Assembly (NCBI GenBank): GCA_019188255.1
Contig: JAETXT010000010.1
Span: 1,364,001-1,428,000, forward strand
Origin: Verticillium longisporum
Taxonomy: Eukaryota > Ascomycota > Sordariomycetes > Glomerellales > Plectosphaerellaceae
Direction: 5' to 3'
Length of the DNA stretch: 64,000 nucleotides
Under the pieces are notes generated by a model that did not search any database, had not been told where the DNA came from, and worked only from the letters and a program-made list of their open reading frames with translations. Each line of letters starts with the position of its first letter. The first letter of the stretch is position 1. This document shows positions 42,978 to 54,229 of the stretch, piece after piece. The position numbers and the translations under genes were made by a program.

Positions 42978-45900
42978 ATGTCGGAAAAGCAGGCGCACCA
43001 AGCCACAGAATGCCATGTTTCTGGCCAGGCAAACGAACCCATGACGGCGCCGGCGCATGCTCTGTCTGCCGCACAGGTTGTGGAAGAACTCCAGACAGAC
43101 CCCACCGCCGGCTTGACTATCGAGGAAGCTTCTCTGCGCCTTTCAAAATATGGCGTCAACGACTTTGAGAAGGAAAAGGGTGTTCGTCCACTCCAGATAT
43201 TTATCGCCCAGATTGTCAACTCCATGGTCATGGTACGTATTCCCAGTCACCAACTGCCAATATGTTTCAAATGCTCATCTGCCGCAGGTTCTTCTTCTCG
43301 CTCTCGCAGCCAGTTTTGCTATTCAAGCTTGGATCGAAGGCGGTGTACTTGCCGCCCTGATTCTTATCAACGTTGTCATTGGTTTCTTTCAGGACTTGCA
43401 GGCCGCCAGAACCATCGCGTCATTGCAATCTCTCAACTCGCCAACGGCCAACGTCATCCGGGGCGGAGCAAGCACCACGGTGGAGAAGGCGACTCTCGTT
43501 CCCGGCGATATCATTGAACTGAAGACGGGCGACATGGTCCCCGCTGACGTTCGCCTCATTGACACCGTCAACCTCGAAGCCGACGAGGCACTCCTTACTG
43601 GCGAATCCGTTCCCGCGCGCAAAGATCCCAAGGCCACCTTCGACGGCGAAGACACCGGACCCGGCGATCGCCTGAACGTCGCCTTCAGCTCGACTACCAT
43701 TACCAAAGGCCGCGGACGTGCTGTTGTGTTCGCTACCGGCATGTCGACCGAGATTGGAGCCATTGCCGCTGCTCTCCACGACCAGGGCGGCGACAAGCGC
43801 AAACCCAAGAAGGACGCCGATGGCAACGTTAGCCTTGCCGTCCATGTCATGTACGCCTTTGGCTGCCTCTGGGACTGGTGCGGCGCTTTCCTCGGCTTGA
43901 CTGTCGGCACACCCCTGCAGCGCAAGCTTTCCCGCCTATTTCTGTACATTTTCATGTTCGCTATCGTCTGCGCCCTCATCGTTCTTGGGGCCAACGGCAT
44001 GGAGGGGCGACGCGATGTCATTATATATGCTGTCGCGACAGCCATTGGCACACTTCCCGTCACACTCATCCTCGTCCTTACCATCACCATGGCTGCGGGA
44101 ACCAAGGTCATGGTGGAGCGGAACGTTCTTGTGCGCAACATGCGCTCCCTGGAAGCTCTGGGTGGCGTCACCAGTAAGTTGCCCCCTCCCCTAGCGCTGA
44201 CCATGGATAACGTGACTAACGTAAACAGATATTTGTTCTGATAAGACTGGCACTTTGACTCAGGGCAAGATGGTCGTCAGAATGGCGTGGCTTCCCAGCC
44301 TTGGTACCTACTCTGTGGGCATGAGCAACGAACCGTACAACCCCGAGGTCGGCGGCGTAAGCTTCACGGTCGCTGAGCCCAAGGACATTCCCGCCGAAGA
44401 TACCGAGAGTGCAAAAGTCATGCCCGTCGATGAGGCCGCTGCCCACTCGGCCCTTCGCCACTACCTCGATGTCGCCTCGCTTGCCAACCTTGCCACCGTC
44501 CAAAAGGTCGACTCTGAAGATGCGCCCGGCACGCAAGTGTGGAAAGCATCCGGTGACCCCACGGAGATTGCGATCCAAGTCCTTGCCACGCGCTTCGGAC
44601 GCACAAGCCCGCTGTTGGCCAGCTCCTCGGAGTGGAAGCAGCTTGCTGAGTTCCCCTTTGATTCTGCCATCAAGAAAATGTCTGTTCTCTTCCAAAATGA
44701 GGTCACTGGGGTGGTCCACGCGTTCACCAAAGGCGCTGTCGAGCGCGTTATCGACAGCTGCACTTCCCTCTCTGCCACGAGCGACGGCACGACTCCCATG
44801 ACGCCTACCATCAAGGCTGACATCCTGGCCAACATGGAGGCGCTTGCACGCCGCGGCCTGCGTGTCCTCGCATTGGCCAGCAAATTCCCGGTCCGCGCTG
44901 TCACCGAAAGGGAGGCTTCGTCAGGCAATCTGAAGCGTGACGAGTTTGAAGACGACCTTATTTTCCGTGGTCTTGTCGGAATCTACGATCCCCCTCGTCC
45001 GGAATCCCGACCCAGCGTCTTCAAGTGCCACCAGGCTGGTATTGGCGTCCACATGCTGACTGGCGACCACCCCGAGACTGCACGTGCCATCGCCGGTGAA
45101 GTCGGTATCCTTCCGTCGCGGATGCATCTTCTGCGGAGGGACATTGCTGAGGGCATGGTTATGACAGCACACGACTTTGACCAGTTAACGGACGAACAAG
45201 TCGATCAACTGCCCGAGCTGCCACTCGTCGTCGCGCGATGCGCGCCGTCTACCAAGGTTAGGATGATCGATGCTCTTCATAGCCGCGGGCGCTACGATGG
45301 CAAGGCGGGCGGAGGTGGCAACGACAGCCCCAGTCCGCACCGTGCAGATGTGGGCATCGCCATGGGAGAAGGTGGCTCCGACGTCGCCAAGTCTGCCTCC
45401 GACATTGTTCTCAGCGACGACAACTTTGCAAGCATCCTCAACGCCGTAGAAGAGGGACGCCGGATCTTCGATAACGTCCAGAAGTTCATGTTGCACGTTC
45501 TGGCCGCCAACGTCGGCTTCGTCACGACCCTGCTCATCGGTCTCGCTTACAAGGATCAGGACGGTGTCTCCATCTTCCAGCTGACGCCCGTTGAGATCCT
45601 GTTCATGCTCCTCGTCGCTGGTGCTTTTACTGAGACTGGCCTGGGCTTCGAGTCGGCCTCTCCCGACATTCTCAACCGCCCGCCGCAGAGTGTAAGTCGA
45701 TTCTTTTACGTGTCTCCTGACCTTGCTGACTCAATGGCCAGCTCAAATACGGTGTCTTCACGCCCGAGTTCCTCGCTGACATTGCTGCCTATGGCGTGCT
45801 CATGGCCATCTGCATCCTCAGCTCCTTTGTCATTGTCATCTTTGGCTTCTACGGCGGTAACCTCGGACGCGACTGCAACCTCGAGTGGTCCGAGCAGTGC

Positions 45901-46352
45901 AATGATGTTTTCCGTGCCCGCTCGACCTGCTACACGGCCATGATGTGGATCTTCCTCTTCTTCGCCTGGGAGCTCGTCGACTCGCGCCGCTCCTTCTTCG
46001 ACGGCATGGTCAGCGACACGCGCCGCTGGGCGCAGCGCCTATGGCGCAACAAGTTCCTCTTCTGGTCCGTCGTTCTCGGCACCATTAGCGTGTTCCCGAC
46101 GCTGTACATTCCCGTCATCGACCACGTCGTCTTTCTGCACGACGGCATCGACAAGGAGTGGGGCATCGCCATCGCCATGACGGCTCTGTTCTTCGCGGGC
46201 GCCGGGGCGTGGAAGTGGGCCAAGGGGTGTACCTCCGCAGGCACAACCTCATGGTCCGCAAGGACGCGGGGGCCACGGAGGAGGACCTCGAGGCGAGGGT
46301 GTTTGAGAGGTTCTACCAGGGGCAGAGCGACGGGAGCTTCAGCGAGAAGTAG
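42978..46352 (+). CDS. ENA-family P-type cation ATPase, divergent, one-base frameshift
   Basis: Four exons (42978-43232, 43288-44173, 44229-45691, 45742-46352; introns 50-55 nt) plus one restored base give 1071 residues, the usual length of fungal ENA (type IID) Na+/K+ exporters. Present are the actuator TGES (about 189-192), phosphorylation DKTGTLT (D about 385), FTKGA nucleotide-binding loop, MLTGDHPETA and DVGIAMG, plus about ten membrane spans. Two conserved places differ. The hinge usually reading TGDGVND is AGGGGND (about 740-746), losing an Mg2+-linked Asp. The sixth span, usually SGMPDMGLGFE, reads AGAFTETGLGFE. The enzyme may therefore be inactive or changed in ion preference. The frame breaks near the C-terminus, where one extra G in GGGG (46224-46227) joins WKWAKG to VYLRRHNLMV. 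Location: plasma membrane or endomembrane. Confidence 0.88.
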
Positions 46353-46607
46353 CTCGTTGGATGGCTCGCCAGGTGACGATTAGTGTGCATGGTTTCGTTA
46401 GCATCGCATAGTTCCGGCGTTGGGCAGCGCTCCCCTCTTCGCGGGGGTTGAGCAATCTTTTTTTAGATCAAGTAGACTGGGTGGGCTAGAATGCTTCCCT
46501 TGGAATAAAACCACTTTCCTTGTTGAAGCGAAAAATATGAATGCGAATTGCGCCCCGCCTCACCATGCCGTACCCGGGGTATCAAATATCGTAGTCGCAG
46601 ACCAGGC
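46353..46607. other. Convergent 3' region
   Basis: 255 bp separate the stop codons of the ATPase and PNKP genes, which face each other; the 3' UTRs probably overlap or abut. An AT-richer stretch with AATAAA (46505-46510) is a possible plus-strand polyadenylation signal for the ATPase. Confidence 0.5.
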
Positions 46608-48366
46608 TTAGATCCAGTACCGCGCCCACACGCCATGCTCCTCCCTCGTCCCACGGAACCTGAACTCCAGCTCCGTCACGTCCTGGAAGCCCTCCTTGGC
46701 TTTGGGCTCGCGGAAGCGCGACTTGAAGCCGTTGAAGGCGAGCTGCGGCAGCGCCGTCCTGGCTTCGGGGTTCATCTAGCATCGTCAGCAGGCCAGTCGC
46801 GGAGGGTCTTCAAGCACAGGGATTTTCGAGCACGAGAGTCTTTAAGCACAAGGACTTCGAGCACAGGGATTTCGAGCACGAGGAGAAATGTGGCCGAGCC
46901 AGAGTCCAGGGCTTACCGTTGTGTTGAGCGCCCTGACGACATCGTTGTGCTCGCAGACGAAGAGGGGCGTCTTGAACCACACGCAGCGCACGGGGACGTC
47001 GTGCTGCTTGGCGAGATTGACCCACACGGCGCGCGTGTCGGGGTCGGCGTTTGTATTGTCTGGAGAAGCACGTTGTCAGCCACGCATTTGGTTTTTCATC
47101 CCTGGCCACTGGGCGGCTTGTACCTATGGCGACGGACTTTCCGCCCTGGAGAAGCTCCCTCGCCGTCTTGACGCACTTTTCCCGCGTCTTGAGCATGTCC
47201 TGGTTCACGCGCTCGTAGCCCAGAGGCTCGAGCTGTCTCCAGTAGAATGTGCTCTTGCCTGCGCCGGGCGGACCGCAGAACAGCACGACGTCTTGCTTGT
47301 TCTTTCTCGCGAAGAGGGGCGTCTCGTCCGCGCCCTCGCCTGTGTCTGTACCTCCGGCTTCGACGTACGGGTGCAGCGCGAGGTCAAACTCCCTCGCAAA
47401 GACGCGCGGCGGCTCGTCGAGGAAGAACTCCTCGGGCGTCTTGAAGGGGACGCCGATGTTGTGCGCGAGGTTGCGGTCCGAGCAGCTGAAGTCGCGGGCC
47501 GTCGCGCCGACAGCGACGCGCCCGCCGGCGTCGCCTACGAAGAGGCTGCTCGCGAGGTCGACGTCGTCCGTGATGTCGTGATCGCGGCAGAGCTCGTGCC
47601 ACATGCCGGGGCGGGGCTTGCGGAACATGTCCTTTGCCGTGGCGGCGTAGAGGGTGACGGGCAGGTCGAGCTGGGCGAGGACGGCGGCGCATTTCGTCTT
47701 GAAGTCGGAGACGCGCTTGGCGGCGTTTGCTTTGGGGGTTTTGGATTTAGGGTCCGGGTGTAGGGTTAGGCCGGCTTGGTTGGAGAGGATGATGAGGCGG
47801 TAGCTGGGTGGACAGAGGTTAGCGGGGTGCATCTTAGGTCCATGTCAAACAGCTTGGGGAAGGTGATTGTTTGTACTTTTCATCGTTGTAGAGTTGTTTG
47901 AGGCGGGTCGGCACAGAGGGGTGCCACCATTTCCAATCATTGCCGTCGGAGGCGTGCTTCTTGCCTGAAGATGTTGCGATGAGGGTCGAGTCCTGGTCTG
48001 TTAGCCGTGTGGGGCCTCGGGAGTACGGGCTACAATTTCGCATACCAGATCAAAGGCGGCTACTTTCCGCCTCTTATTTGTCGAAGTCTCTTCTTTGGCT
48101 TCAGGTTCGTACTTGGCAACGAGCAAGGTTGCTGGCGTGTCGTTTCTAGGGGCGCGCTCTGACCAGACGGTGCGGTCCTTGGGTTTCTGGGATGTCGGGG
48201 TGAAGAAGTTGGCGACCGCTCCCTCTGCATCTTGTCAGTGTTGATCATGGGAGAAAGGCGAGGTGTAGATGTGTGGCTCACTTGTGGTGCCGGAAGCGAG
48301 CTTCCTCTTGAGAGGGGGTGGTGATACTGGTGCATCGGAGGGCTTGCGCTTGGACGAGGAGGACAT
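46608..48366 (-). CDS. Polynucleotide kinase 3'-phosphatase (PNKP-like)
   Basis: Six exons (48282-48366, 48046-48224, 47877-47992, 47124-47803, 46917-47059, 46608-46775) encode 456 residues without frame problems. The HAD phosphatase part carries FDLDST (about 86-91, split by an intron after FDL), the Ser motif YRLIILSNQAG and KPRPGMW, with FVGDAGGR as the acidic motif. The kinase part has P-loop GPPGAGKST (about 304-312), a Lys/Arg-rich lid and DNTNADPDTR. The enzyme repairs DNA strand-break ends by removing 3'-phosphate and adding 5'-phosphate in the nucleus. The N-terminus (MSSSSKRKPSDAP and PPPLKRK) looks like a nuclear localisation signal; there is no FHA domain, as in other fungi. The fifth intron is 141 nt and filled with a tandem repeat. 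The gene is divergent from Med18. Confidence 0.92.
46814..46885. repeat. Five-unit 15-16 nt tandem repeat inside a PNKP intron
   Basis: Units beginning GCAC start at 46814, 46830, 46846, 46861 and 46876, giving periods of 16, 16, 15 and 15. The unit reads roughly GCACAGGGATTTCGA, with alternating variants. The array fills about half of the 141-nt fifth intron and stops before the splice donor. Confidence 0.9.
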
Positions 48367-48821
48367 GGTGGCCGGTAGATGCGTTCGATTGATGTAGGGA
48401 ATGGGGAATGGATGTCTAGATATCCTAGTGAATTTGATGGATAGTCGATTGTATAGGCATGGCATTGGGCTGCTGCCAGTCTTCAATGGCTGCCTGTTGC
48501 TGAACCTGCCTCGTGCTTCGCTTGGCTGCTCAGTTCTGGATGAAGTGGGGGAAGACCCCGAAAGCGCGCTTCGCCAAAGCTCCAGCGCGCGTTGCAGTGC
48601 GCGCAGGGGACGGGAAACCACGTGACATGCAAGGCTCATGTGAACCCAAATGATGCCAGGCAAGTGAAAGGCAGCTTACCTCAGCAGAAGCCTTGTCACT
48701 CACTGAATCAACACGAGCACAGAAGCTCACCTCCAGACCTGCCATCACCAACCTTGAAGGAAGCCCTCAGCGCCCCTCGCACGGTCGATCGACAAAGAGG
48801 TCACCCGTGGATTTCTCCGCC
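48367..48821. promoter_or_regulatory. Divergent promoter, PNKP and Med18
   Basis: A 455-bp shared region lies between the two start codons. I see no clear TATA box or named operator. Confidence 0.55.
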
Positions 48822-49759
48822 ATGTACGAAGTCTTTCTGTCCACCATTGTCGCCGACGAGGACATCAAGGCAACATGCTCCATCCTCGCCGGCCTCTGTG
48901 CCATGCCACCCTGGGAGAGCCTCCATCGCGTCCTCTACTTCAAAGGCCCCTCACGACCCAATGGCATCTCAAACCAGAACTCCATCGTCAAATCCCAGCG
49001 TAAAGATGTGCCCGGCCTGTGGAAAGACCTTCATCAGCAGCTGAGTCGCCAGTCCTACGTCATCCAGGCCCGTTACGAGGTCTTCAAGGACAAGGACTTT
49101 GGCACCGAGACGCCTGCCGACTTTGACGCCCGCGCCGGCGTCCTGCGCTGGACCGACTTTCCCGACCCGCCGCACAAGGGTTCTGCCGTCACGCAGCGCA
49201 AGAAGAACGAGATTTGGGAGCAGCGCAACCTGCCCTCCATCATGCGCGACAACAAGTACCAGTACGGCCGCCTCCTGCACCACTCCATGCCTCATGCCTT
49301 ATGCACTCCATGCCTTATGCCTTATGCAATACCATGCCTTGCCATGCCCACAGTGAGCATGACCACACAAAACGCTAACCCAAACCCCAGGCTCAAAAGC
49401 GAGGCCATCGAGGAGACGTTTCAGTTCTACCGCGACGACGCCGAGTTCTGCCTCTTCCGCCACTACCAGCTGCCCCCGACCCCGGACGGCACGCCCCTCG
49501 CCCGCGTCGGCGCCTGGGAGACGGGCTTCACCCCTCCGATCCGGCCCGCCGCTGGATCTTCCTCGTCAAGGTCCACGTCCTGCAGGACAACAAGCCCGAC
49601 GAGATCCTCAAGGCCCACGAGCAGCTGGCCAACATTCGCCGCGACCTCGAGGGCGTCTTTGAGTTCAAGACGTTCGACCGCCGCATTCACGACACGCGCG
49701 TCGCTGTCGAGATGCGCAACGCCCCGGCTCCGCTGCCGCAGGTCATCCGGGCGACGTAG
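48822..49759 (+). CDS. MED18: Mediator complex subunit 18 (Med18/SRB5), one-base frameshift
   Basis: Two exons (48822-49261 and 49391-49759) plus one restored base give 269 residues. The N-terminal MYEVFLSTIVADEDIKATCSILAG followed by MPPWESLHRVLYFKGP is characteristic of fungal Med18. LWKDLHQQLSRQSYVIQARYEV and a C-terminal segment with DNKPDEILKAHEQL and FEFKTFDRRIHDTRV complete the beta-barrel subunit. Med18 sits in the Mediator head with Med8 and Med20 and contacts RNA polymerase II. The donor could be GTACGG (used here) or the GTACCA six bases earlier; both close the frame. The break is near residue 194, where one extra C in CCCC (49531-49534) joins GFTP to SDPARRWIFLVKV and makes exactly 270 codons. 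The 129-nt intron is rich in ATGCCTT repeats. Confidence 0.88.
49279..49347. repeat. ATGCCTTATGC-type simple repeat in the Med18 intron
   Basis: CATGCCT and TTATGC words recur about eight times within 70 nt, including two CTCCATGCCTTATGC-like units. The stretch lies between the splice donor and the branch region and is excluded from the mature message. Confidence 0.8.
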
Positions 49760-50755
49760 CTTTTATTCTTTCGTTCTTTGTCTATGTTTTTCATCTCCCT
49801 TTCTCTCTTTCACTAAGCGAGGCGTTGGCTGGCAGGTACATCTGATTGATTCTATCTTCTCTTAAGGTCAATGTCTAACATGGCGATGAGTTGTCATGTG
49901 TTTCGAGTTCATCGAGTTTCCTATCCCGGCCTCGTCTAGCCTCACAGACCTTCTTAGTCTCTACCAGCTATTGCTGGTCCCACAGCAATTGACTCAAGGG
50001 CCATACAACTGGCAACGAGCGCCGATATAGTTGCTCGCCACTCTCCATGGAGGCTTTCGGCCTCTTATGTTAGCTTTCCATAGACGAAAGCTCCATCAGT
50101 AGACTTACAGCATCATCTACCGACGTTCCTCCTGGCTGTTGCCGCCGCCGGCCATCCGGGTGACGCACCTGGCGTCCCTGGCTGGCTCACAAGATGGAGA
50201 GTCAAGGGTATGAATGAAAGATTGAGAATGAGTTGTGTGCCTCCACCGACATCCAACGTGCGGTCCATCGTAACATATTGATTGACGATGCCTCCCGACA
50301 CGTTGATCAGATCCACCGAGCTGGTCTCCCAGACGCAGGTGTCCTCCTCCTGTATCTCAGGTCTGCTGGCTTCCATGCTAGGGCGCAAGGCAGACAGACT
50401 GCTCATACAGGTCGCTTCGCTTCACGGGCTACGGTTCTGGGCAAGGCAGCCTCCACCAGGCTGCCACATCTTGATGCGATGCCTACACTTTTAAGGTGGA
50501 CTGCTTTGAGGAAGCCCAGACGGCAGCCTGGGGCTGAATGCACGCACAAGGGCGTAAGACCACCATGCCTAAACAGGTAAACGAGGGGTTGCAGTGTCGA
50601 TCACCCCAGCCTGGCACGACAAGACGACTTCATGTCAAGCTCGCATTGCATCCTTGGGAGTGTGCCGAATTCACAGGCCTGCATGTTTTTCCCCCGCTCG
50701 TTTACCTGTTTTACCGCCATCCCGTCGATAGCACCATGGGCCAATCCATCACACA
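49760..50755. other. Intergenic, 1 kb
   Basis: This lies between two plus-strand genes. It has a T/C-rich 3' flank of Med18 and no supported coding region. Confidence 0.55.
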
Positions 50756-52083
50756 ATGGCGTCCATATTTCAAGTCATGTCACTCGATGAGGCCGGGCTG
50801 ACCATTCGCGACCACAAGAAACGAAAGTATTCACCCAAGACCCGAGCCGGCTGTGTCTCTTGTAAACAGAGGAGAGTCAAAGTAAGCTTCTGCCGAGCCA
50901 AAACACGGCAACAGTCGCTCAAACTTTACAGTGCGATGAGACTCAGCCTACATGTCTGCGCTGTCACAGAAACCAGCGGACCTGTCTGTACGACAAGACG
51001 CCCCTAACGTCCGGCCGTCATCCACGACGCAGCCAGGTCGCGGGACAGAGCCCGCAGTCGGGCACATTCTCGTCCTCGGCGGCCTTGGTGGCCCAGCCCG
51101 CCTTTGAGCTCCCGGTTCCGGTAGACGCCGCGACCAAGTATGGAGGCACCCCAGCCGGCGTGCTTCTCCAGTTTTTCAACGAGAACCACGACAACATGCT
51201 CGCCGGTGCCCCTCTCCATGCAGTATGGGACATGGCCTGTACGTACCCCCACCTCCTGACAGCCATCCTCGGCGCATCAGCATGCTATCTCAGACATCAC
51301 ACTGCCAACCCCGCCGCCCACCAGATAGCAGAGATGTACCAGCAGACCCTCACGATCCAGTCGTTGCAGGCGTCCCTCGCAAAGCCCCTCTCCCGAGACC
51401 GCGCAGACGCGCTCCAGATGACAGCCATCTTCCTCAACCTCCTAGCCTTCACTGCCGTCCCGGATGAGAACCCCCTCGCCTCGTGGGTCTTCAGCACCGC
51501 CCCCGATCGCCTCGGTTGGATGAACATACTCCTAGGCTTCAAGCCCCTGCTCATCATCACGGCCGCCTTCCGCCGTGGCAGCCTCATGACGCCCATGTAC
51601 GCATCGGCCGATGACGAAGAGGGCACCTTTACGCGCCCCGACCTCGTCGTCGACCTGCCGCCCGCGTGGTCTGCTTTTCTGGCCCGCACCACGCGCCGCG
51701 CTGACCTGTTCGCGGAACCAGTGTCCATCCTCGCGGCCACGAGGCTGGTGGCGCCCCGACCGGAGAATGTCTACCAGTACATGCAATTTGTCGGGCGCGT
51801 GGAACCGGCGTTCCGCGACCTGCTGCTCGCGGGCGACGAGCGGGCGCTGTGGGTGTTTGGGTACTGGCTTGGGCTCGTCGGGCGGTTTGACATGTGGTGG
51901 TCGAGGATGCGCATACGGAGGGACTTTGAGGCGATTGTCATGTTTCTTCGTGCCAGGGGGCTTACGGAAAGGGGACACGGCGAGGGAGACATGTGGATGG
52001 AGCTGCTGGATGACCTGGAAGGGCTGCGTGCGCAGTGGTCTGTGGCCATGCGGCGACCGACCCGTCTTCCTCTCGCTTCATGA
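50756..52083 (+). CDS. Zn2Cys6 transcription factor with DUF3468-like body
   Basis: Two exons (50756-50881 and 50932-52083; 50-nt intron GTAAGC...TTACAG) encode 425 residues. The intron again splits the zinc cluster: GCVSCKQRRVK before and CDETQPTCLRCHRNQRTC after, giving CX2CX6CX6CX2CX6C from C33 to C60 and then YDK. The body of about 300 residues has LLQFFNENHDNML, MACTYPHLLTAILGASACYLRHH and ADALQMTAIFLNLLAF. These match the shorter class of fungal regulators (sterol-regulator or UPC2-like, fungal TF domain 2) rather than the classical long fungal_trans domain. Only about 60 residues precede and include the cluster. Function beyond DNA binding is unknown. An alternative start at codon 8 (50777) would remove MASIFQV. 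Confidence 0.85.
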
Positions 52084-52381
52084 CGAGTGCGTTTGGGTTG
52101 TTGAGTGTGGTTACGGAAGAGATTCAGTCTGCGGCTGATTTGAAGCGCAGCCAGCGTCGCTGGTTGACAGTGCAGCTCATCCGACTGGTATACCTACGTT
52201 TTACATGTAGTCCTTAGCCCAGTCTGCGTGCATCGACCCGATCCACATGAGCAACATCGATATTGTCAACTCCACAATCCCACATTCAGGGCATCGCAGC
52301 CTACGCACCTTTAGCCGAAAGTGCCTCACCCCGCTCCCCAAAGCAGATTGCGCCGCCGCAGGAGCCAAGACGCTCATCACA

Positions 52382-52482
52382 GGGGGGCTGGCGCAACGGC
52401 AGCGCGTTGGATTCCAGCTGTGTGTCTCGCTCCAGAGCACGTCGCAACCCAAAGGTTATCCGTTCAAATCGGGTGTCCCTCA
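52382..52482 (+). tRNA. tRNA-Trp (CCA) with 29-nt intron
   Basis: The acceptor GGGGGGC pairs with GTCCCTC (two G-T wobbles), the D stem GCGC with GCGC, and the T stem ATCCG with CGGGT around TTCAAAT. The anticodon stem TTGGA pairs with CCCAA at four positions, with an A-C mismatch next to the loop. The loop places CCA at 52414-52416 after a T at position 33. An intron (about 52418-52446) follows position 37, the canonical nuclear site; its exact ends could shift by a base. A TTTT run at 52492-52495 is a possible terminator. The mature length is 72 nt. The mismatch and wobbles leave some doubt whether it is a fully active copy. Confidence 0.8.
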
Positions 52483-53655
52483 TCGACTATTCCTTTTGTC
52501 TTTTTGCCTTGCGCTAGCGTGTTGAAGGCTATTTCCATTTGCACTATGCCAGTTTCTGCTTTTGAAGAACATTGATGCGGGTAATGGAAGAGAGGTGCTA
52601 CACAGGCTATGCGAATGAGATCGTGTGCCTGTAGCTTTATTAAAAGCCAGATCCGGGCAAACTTTGATGATGCAGCAGTTTCAATTCTTCGACTGAGAAT
52701 CCCGAGCAGAAAAGACTGGAAAGTTGCACGCTTGTCATGACAATCAGACACACCAACACGCTTCCATTGTATCTAACGAATGGAGCTACGAAAAGCTCAA
52801 CTAGGATTGTAGGCGGGCGATTCCGACATCTTGTAAGGGCCAGCTCTCGTGACGTGCTCATACAGACAGACCTTTCATCGGCAGATAGAGTTGTTTGCCT
52901 ACGGTTCTCATGAACTACAATTTAGACTTCGACGCAGCGAGTAACGTATTCGCAACGATCACCTGGATGACACATCAACACCTTGCATAGTCTCAGACCC
53001 GGGGCCATGGAGTTCCTGGCAGAACCCTATCAGTTGACACGTCATTGTTCGACTAACAAGCCAATTCGAGAAACCCATGTCCAGCAAGTCGGTAGGTGGG
53101 TGTGAGAGATGTCCCCCACCAAGTCACGCCAATATCATGAGTCCTTGGCAGCATTACCTAGCAGCATCCTGTCAAAACCTCTGAGCCTGATTGTCAGACA
53201 AGTCATACATACATCGTTATACATGAACCGGAACGTCGACTGCGAGATGCAAGTCTTCTCAATGACAGTCTGGGAGAAAGTAGCCTTCACGGACTCCTCC
53301 ACACACGCCTCTGTGCTTGCTCCGATGTCCAATGATCTTGTTTCCGGTCAACGAGGCGTCATATCGCTGGCAATTCGAAACAAATCCCGAAAGGCTAGCT
53401 GCAGTTTCGTACGCCGCCCAAAACACATCCAAACGTCCGGAAAACCGAAGCGAGCTGACAATTGATTGCTGATCGCCGCTCTTTCGGCAGTTTCAGCAGA
53501 CGGCAACTTGCGTCGAGCAATCAACCCGTCACAAGCAAAGCTCGCCAGCCAACGACAAACGCACATGACAGCCGCCACCAGGTCATGGTGGCCACTCTCC
53601 TCCAGCTAACAGCAAGTCGACAGAGACACTGAGAACACACACTGAGTAGAAACAC
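52483..53655. other. Intergenic, 1.2 kb
   Basis: Frames on both strands are short and show no conserved features. Nothing else is seen. Confidence 0.55.
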
Positions 53656-54229
53656 ATGTCTCTAGCATCATCGCCCGAACCCCAAACACGCCACCGCATC
53701 ACCAACTCACGCGCGCACCCAATCTGCGACCCTCGGACCAAAAGACCTCGGCCAACCACCACGGAACTCAGGAGAAGGGCGCTAGAAGCCTTCCCCCCCG
53801 AGATACAGTTCTTCACCCCCGTTAGCATCCGAGCCGGCGCGCGCGCGGTGACACCGCCCTTTGCCCCTCTCCTCCCCCTCCCCGCCGCACGCGACACCGG
53901 ACTCCTCCTCCCGCTACCAAGCCAAGCAGCTCATCGCCTCGACCCGTCCGCGCCTCCGTCCCCCAGACCGGCGCGTCGCGCTAACGAGGCCGAACAATCC
54001 CCTTGTCCGACGCCACGGCAAACGCCTAGCGCAAGACATTGCGCCTGACATCTTGACTCAAAAACCCGAACAAGCCTGCCGCTACCACCTACCCTTCTGT
54101 TTTGTTTCCCTTCCCCGCCCCCCTTTTCTGCTGGGAGTTGCCGTGAGACATACACGCTACGGCCGGCCGCGGCGGCGGCGGCGGCGAAAGAGAAAAAAAA
54201 AGGGTGTTGGATCAGAGAGTGTGGAGTAG
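53656..54229 (+). CDS. Doubtful small two-exon gene, basic product
   Basis: Two frames with protein-like composition can be joined by an intron at 53848-53929 (GTGACA donor, AAGCAG acceptor), keeping the codon phase on both sides. The product would be about 163 residues. Exon 1 contains TRHRITNSRAHPICDPRTKRPRP and ELRRRALEAFPPEIQFFTPVSIRAG. Exon 2 contains PDRRVALTRPNNPLVRRHGKRLAQDIAPDIL and ends in a run of Arg/Lys. I do not recognise the family. In favour: balanced helix-like segments and charge pattern rather than low complexity. Against: the intron lacks a convincing branch site and the C-terminal 40 residues look random. A frameshift in the C-rich stretch could also explain the change of frame. 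Confidence 0.3.
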
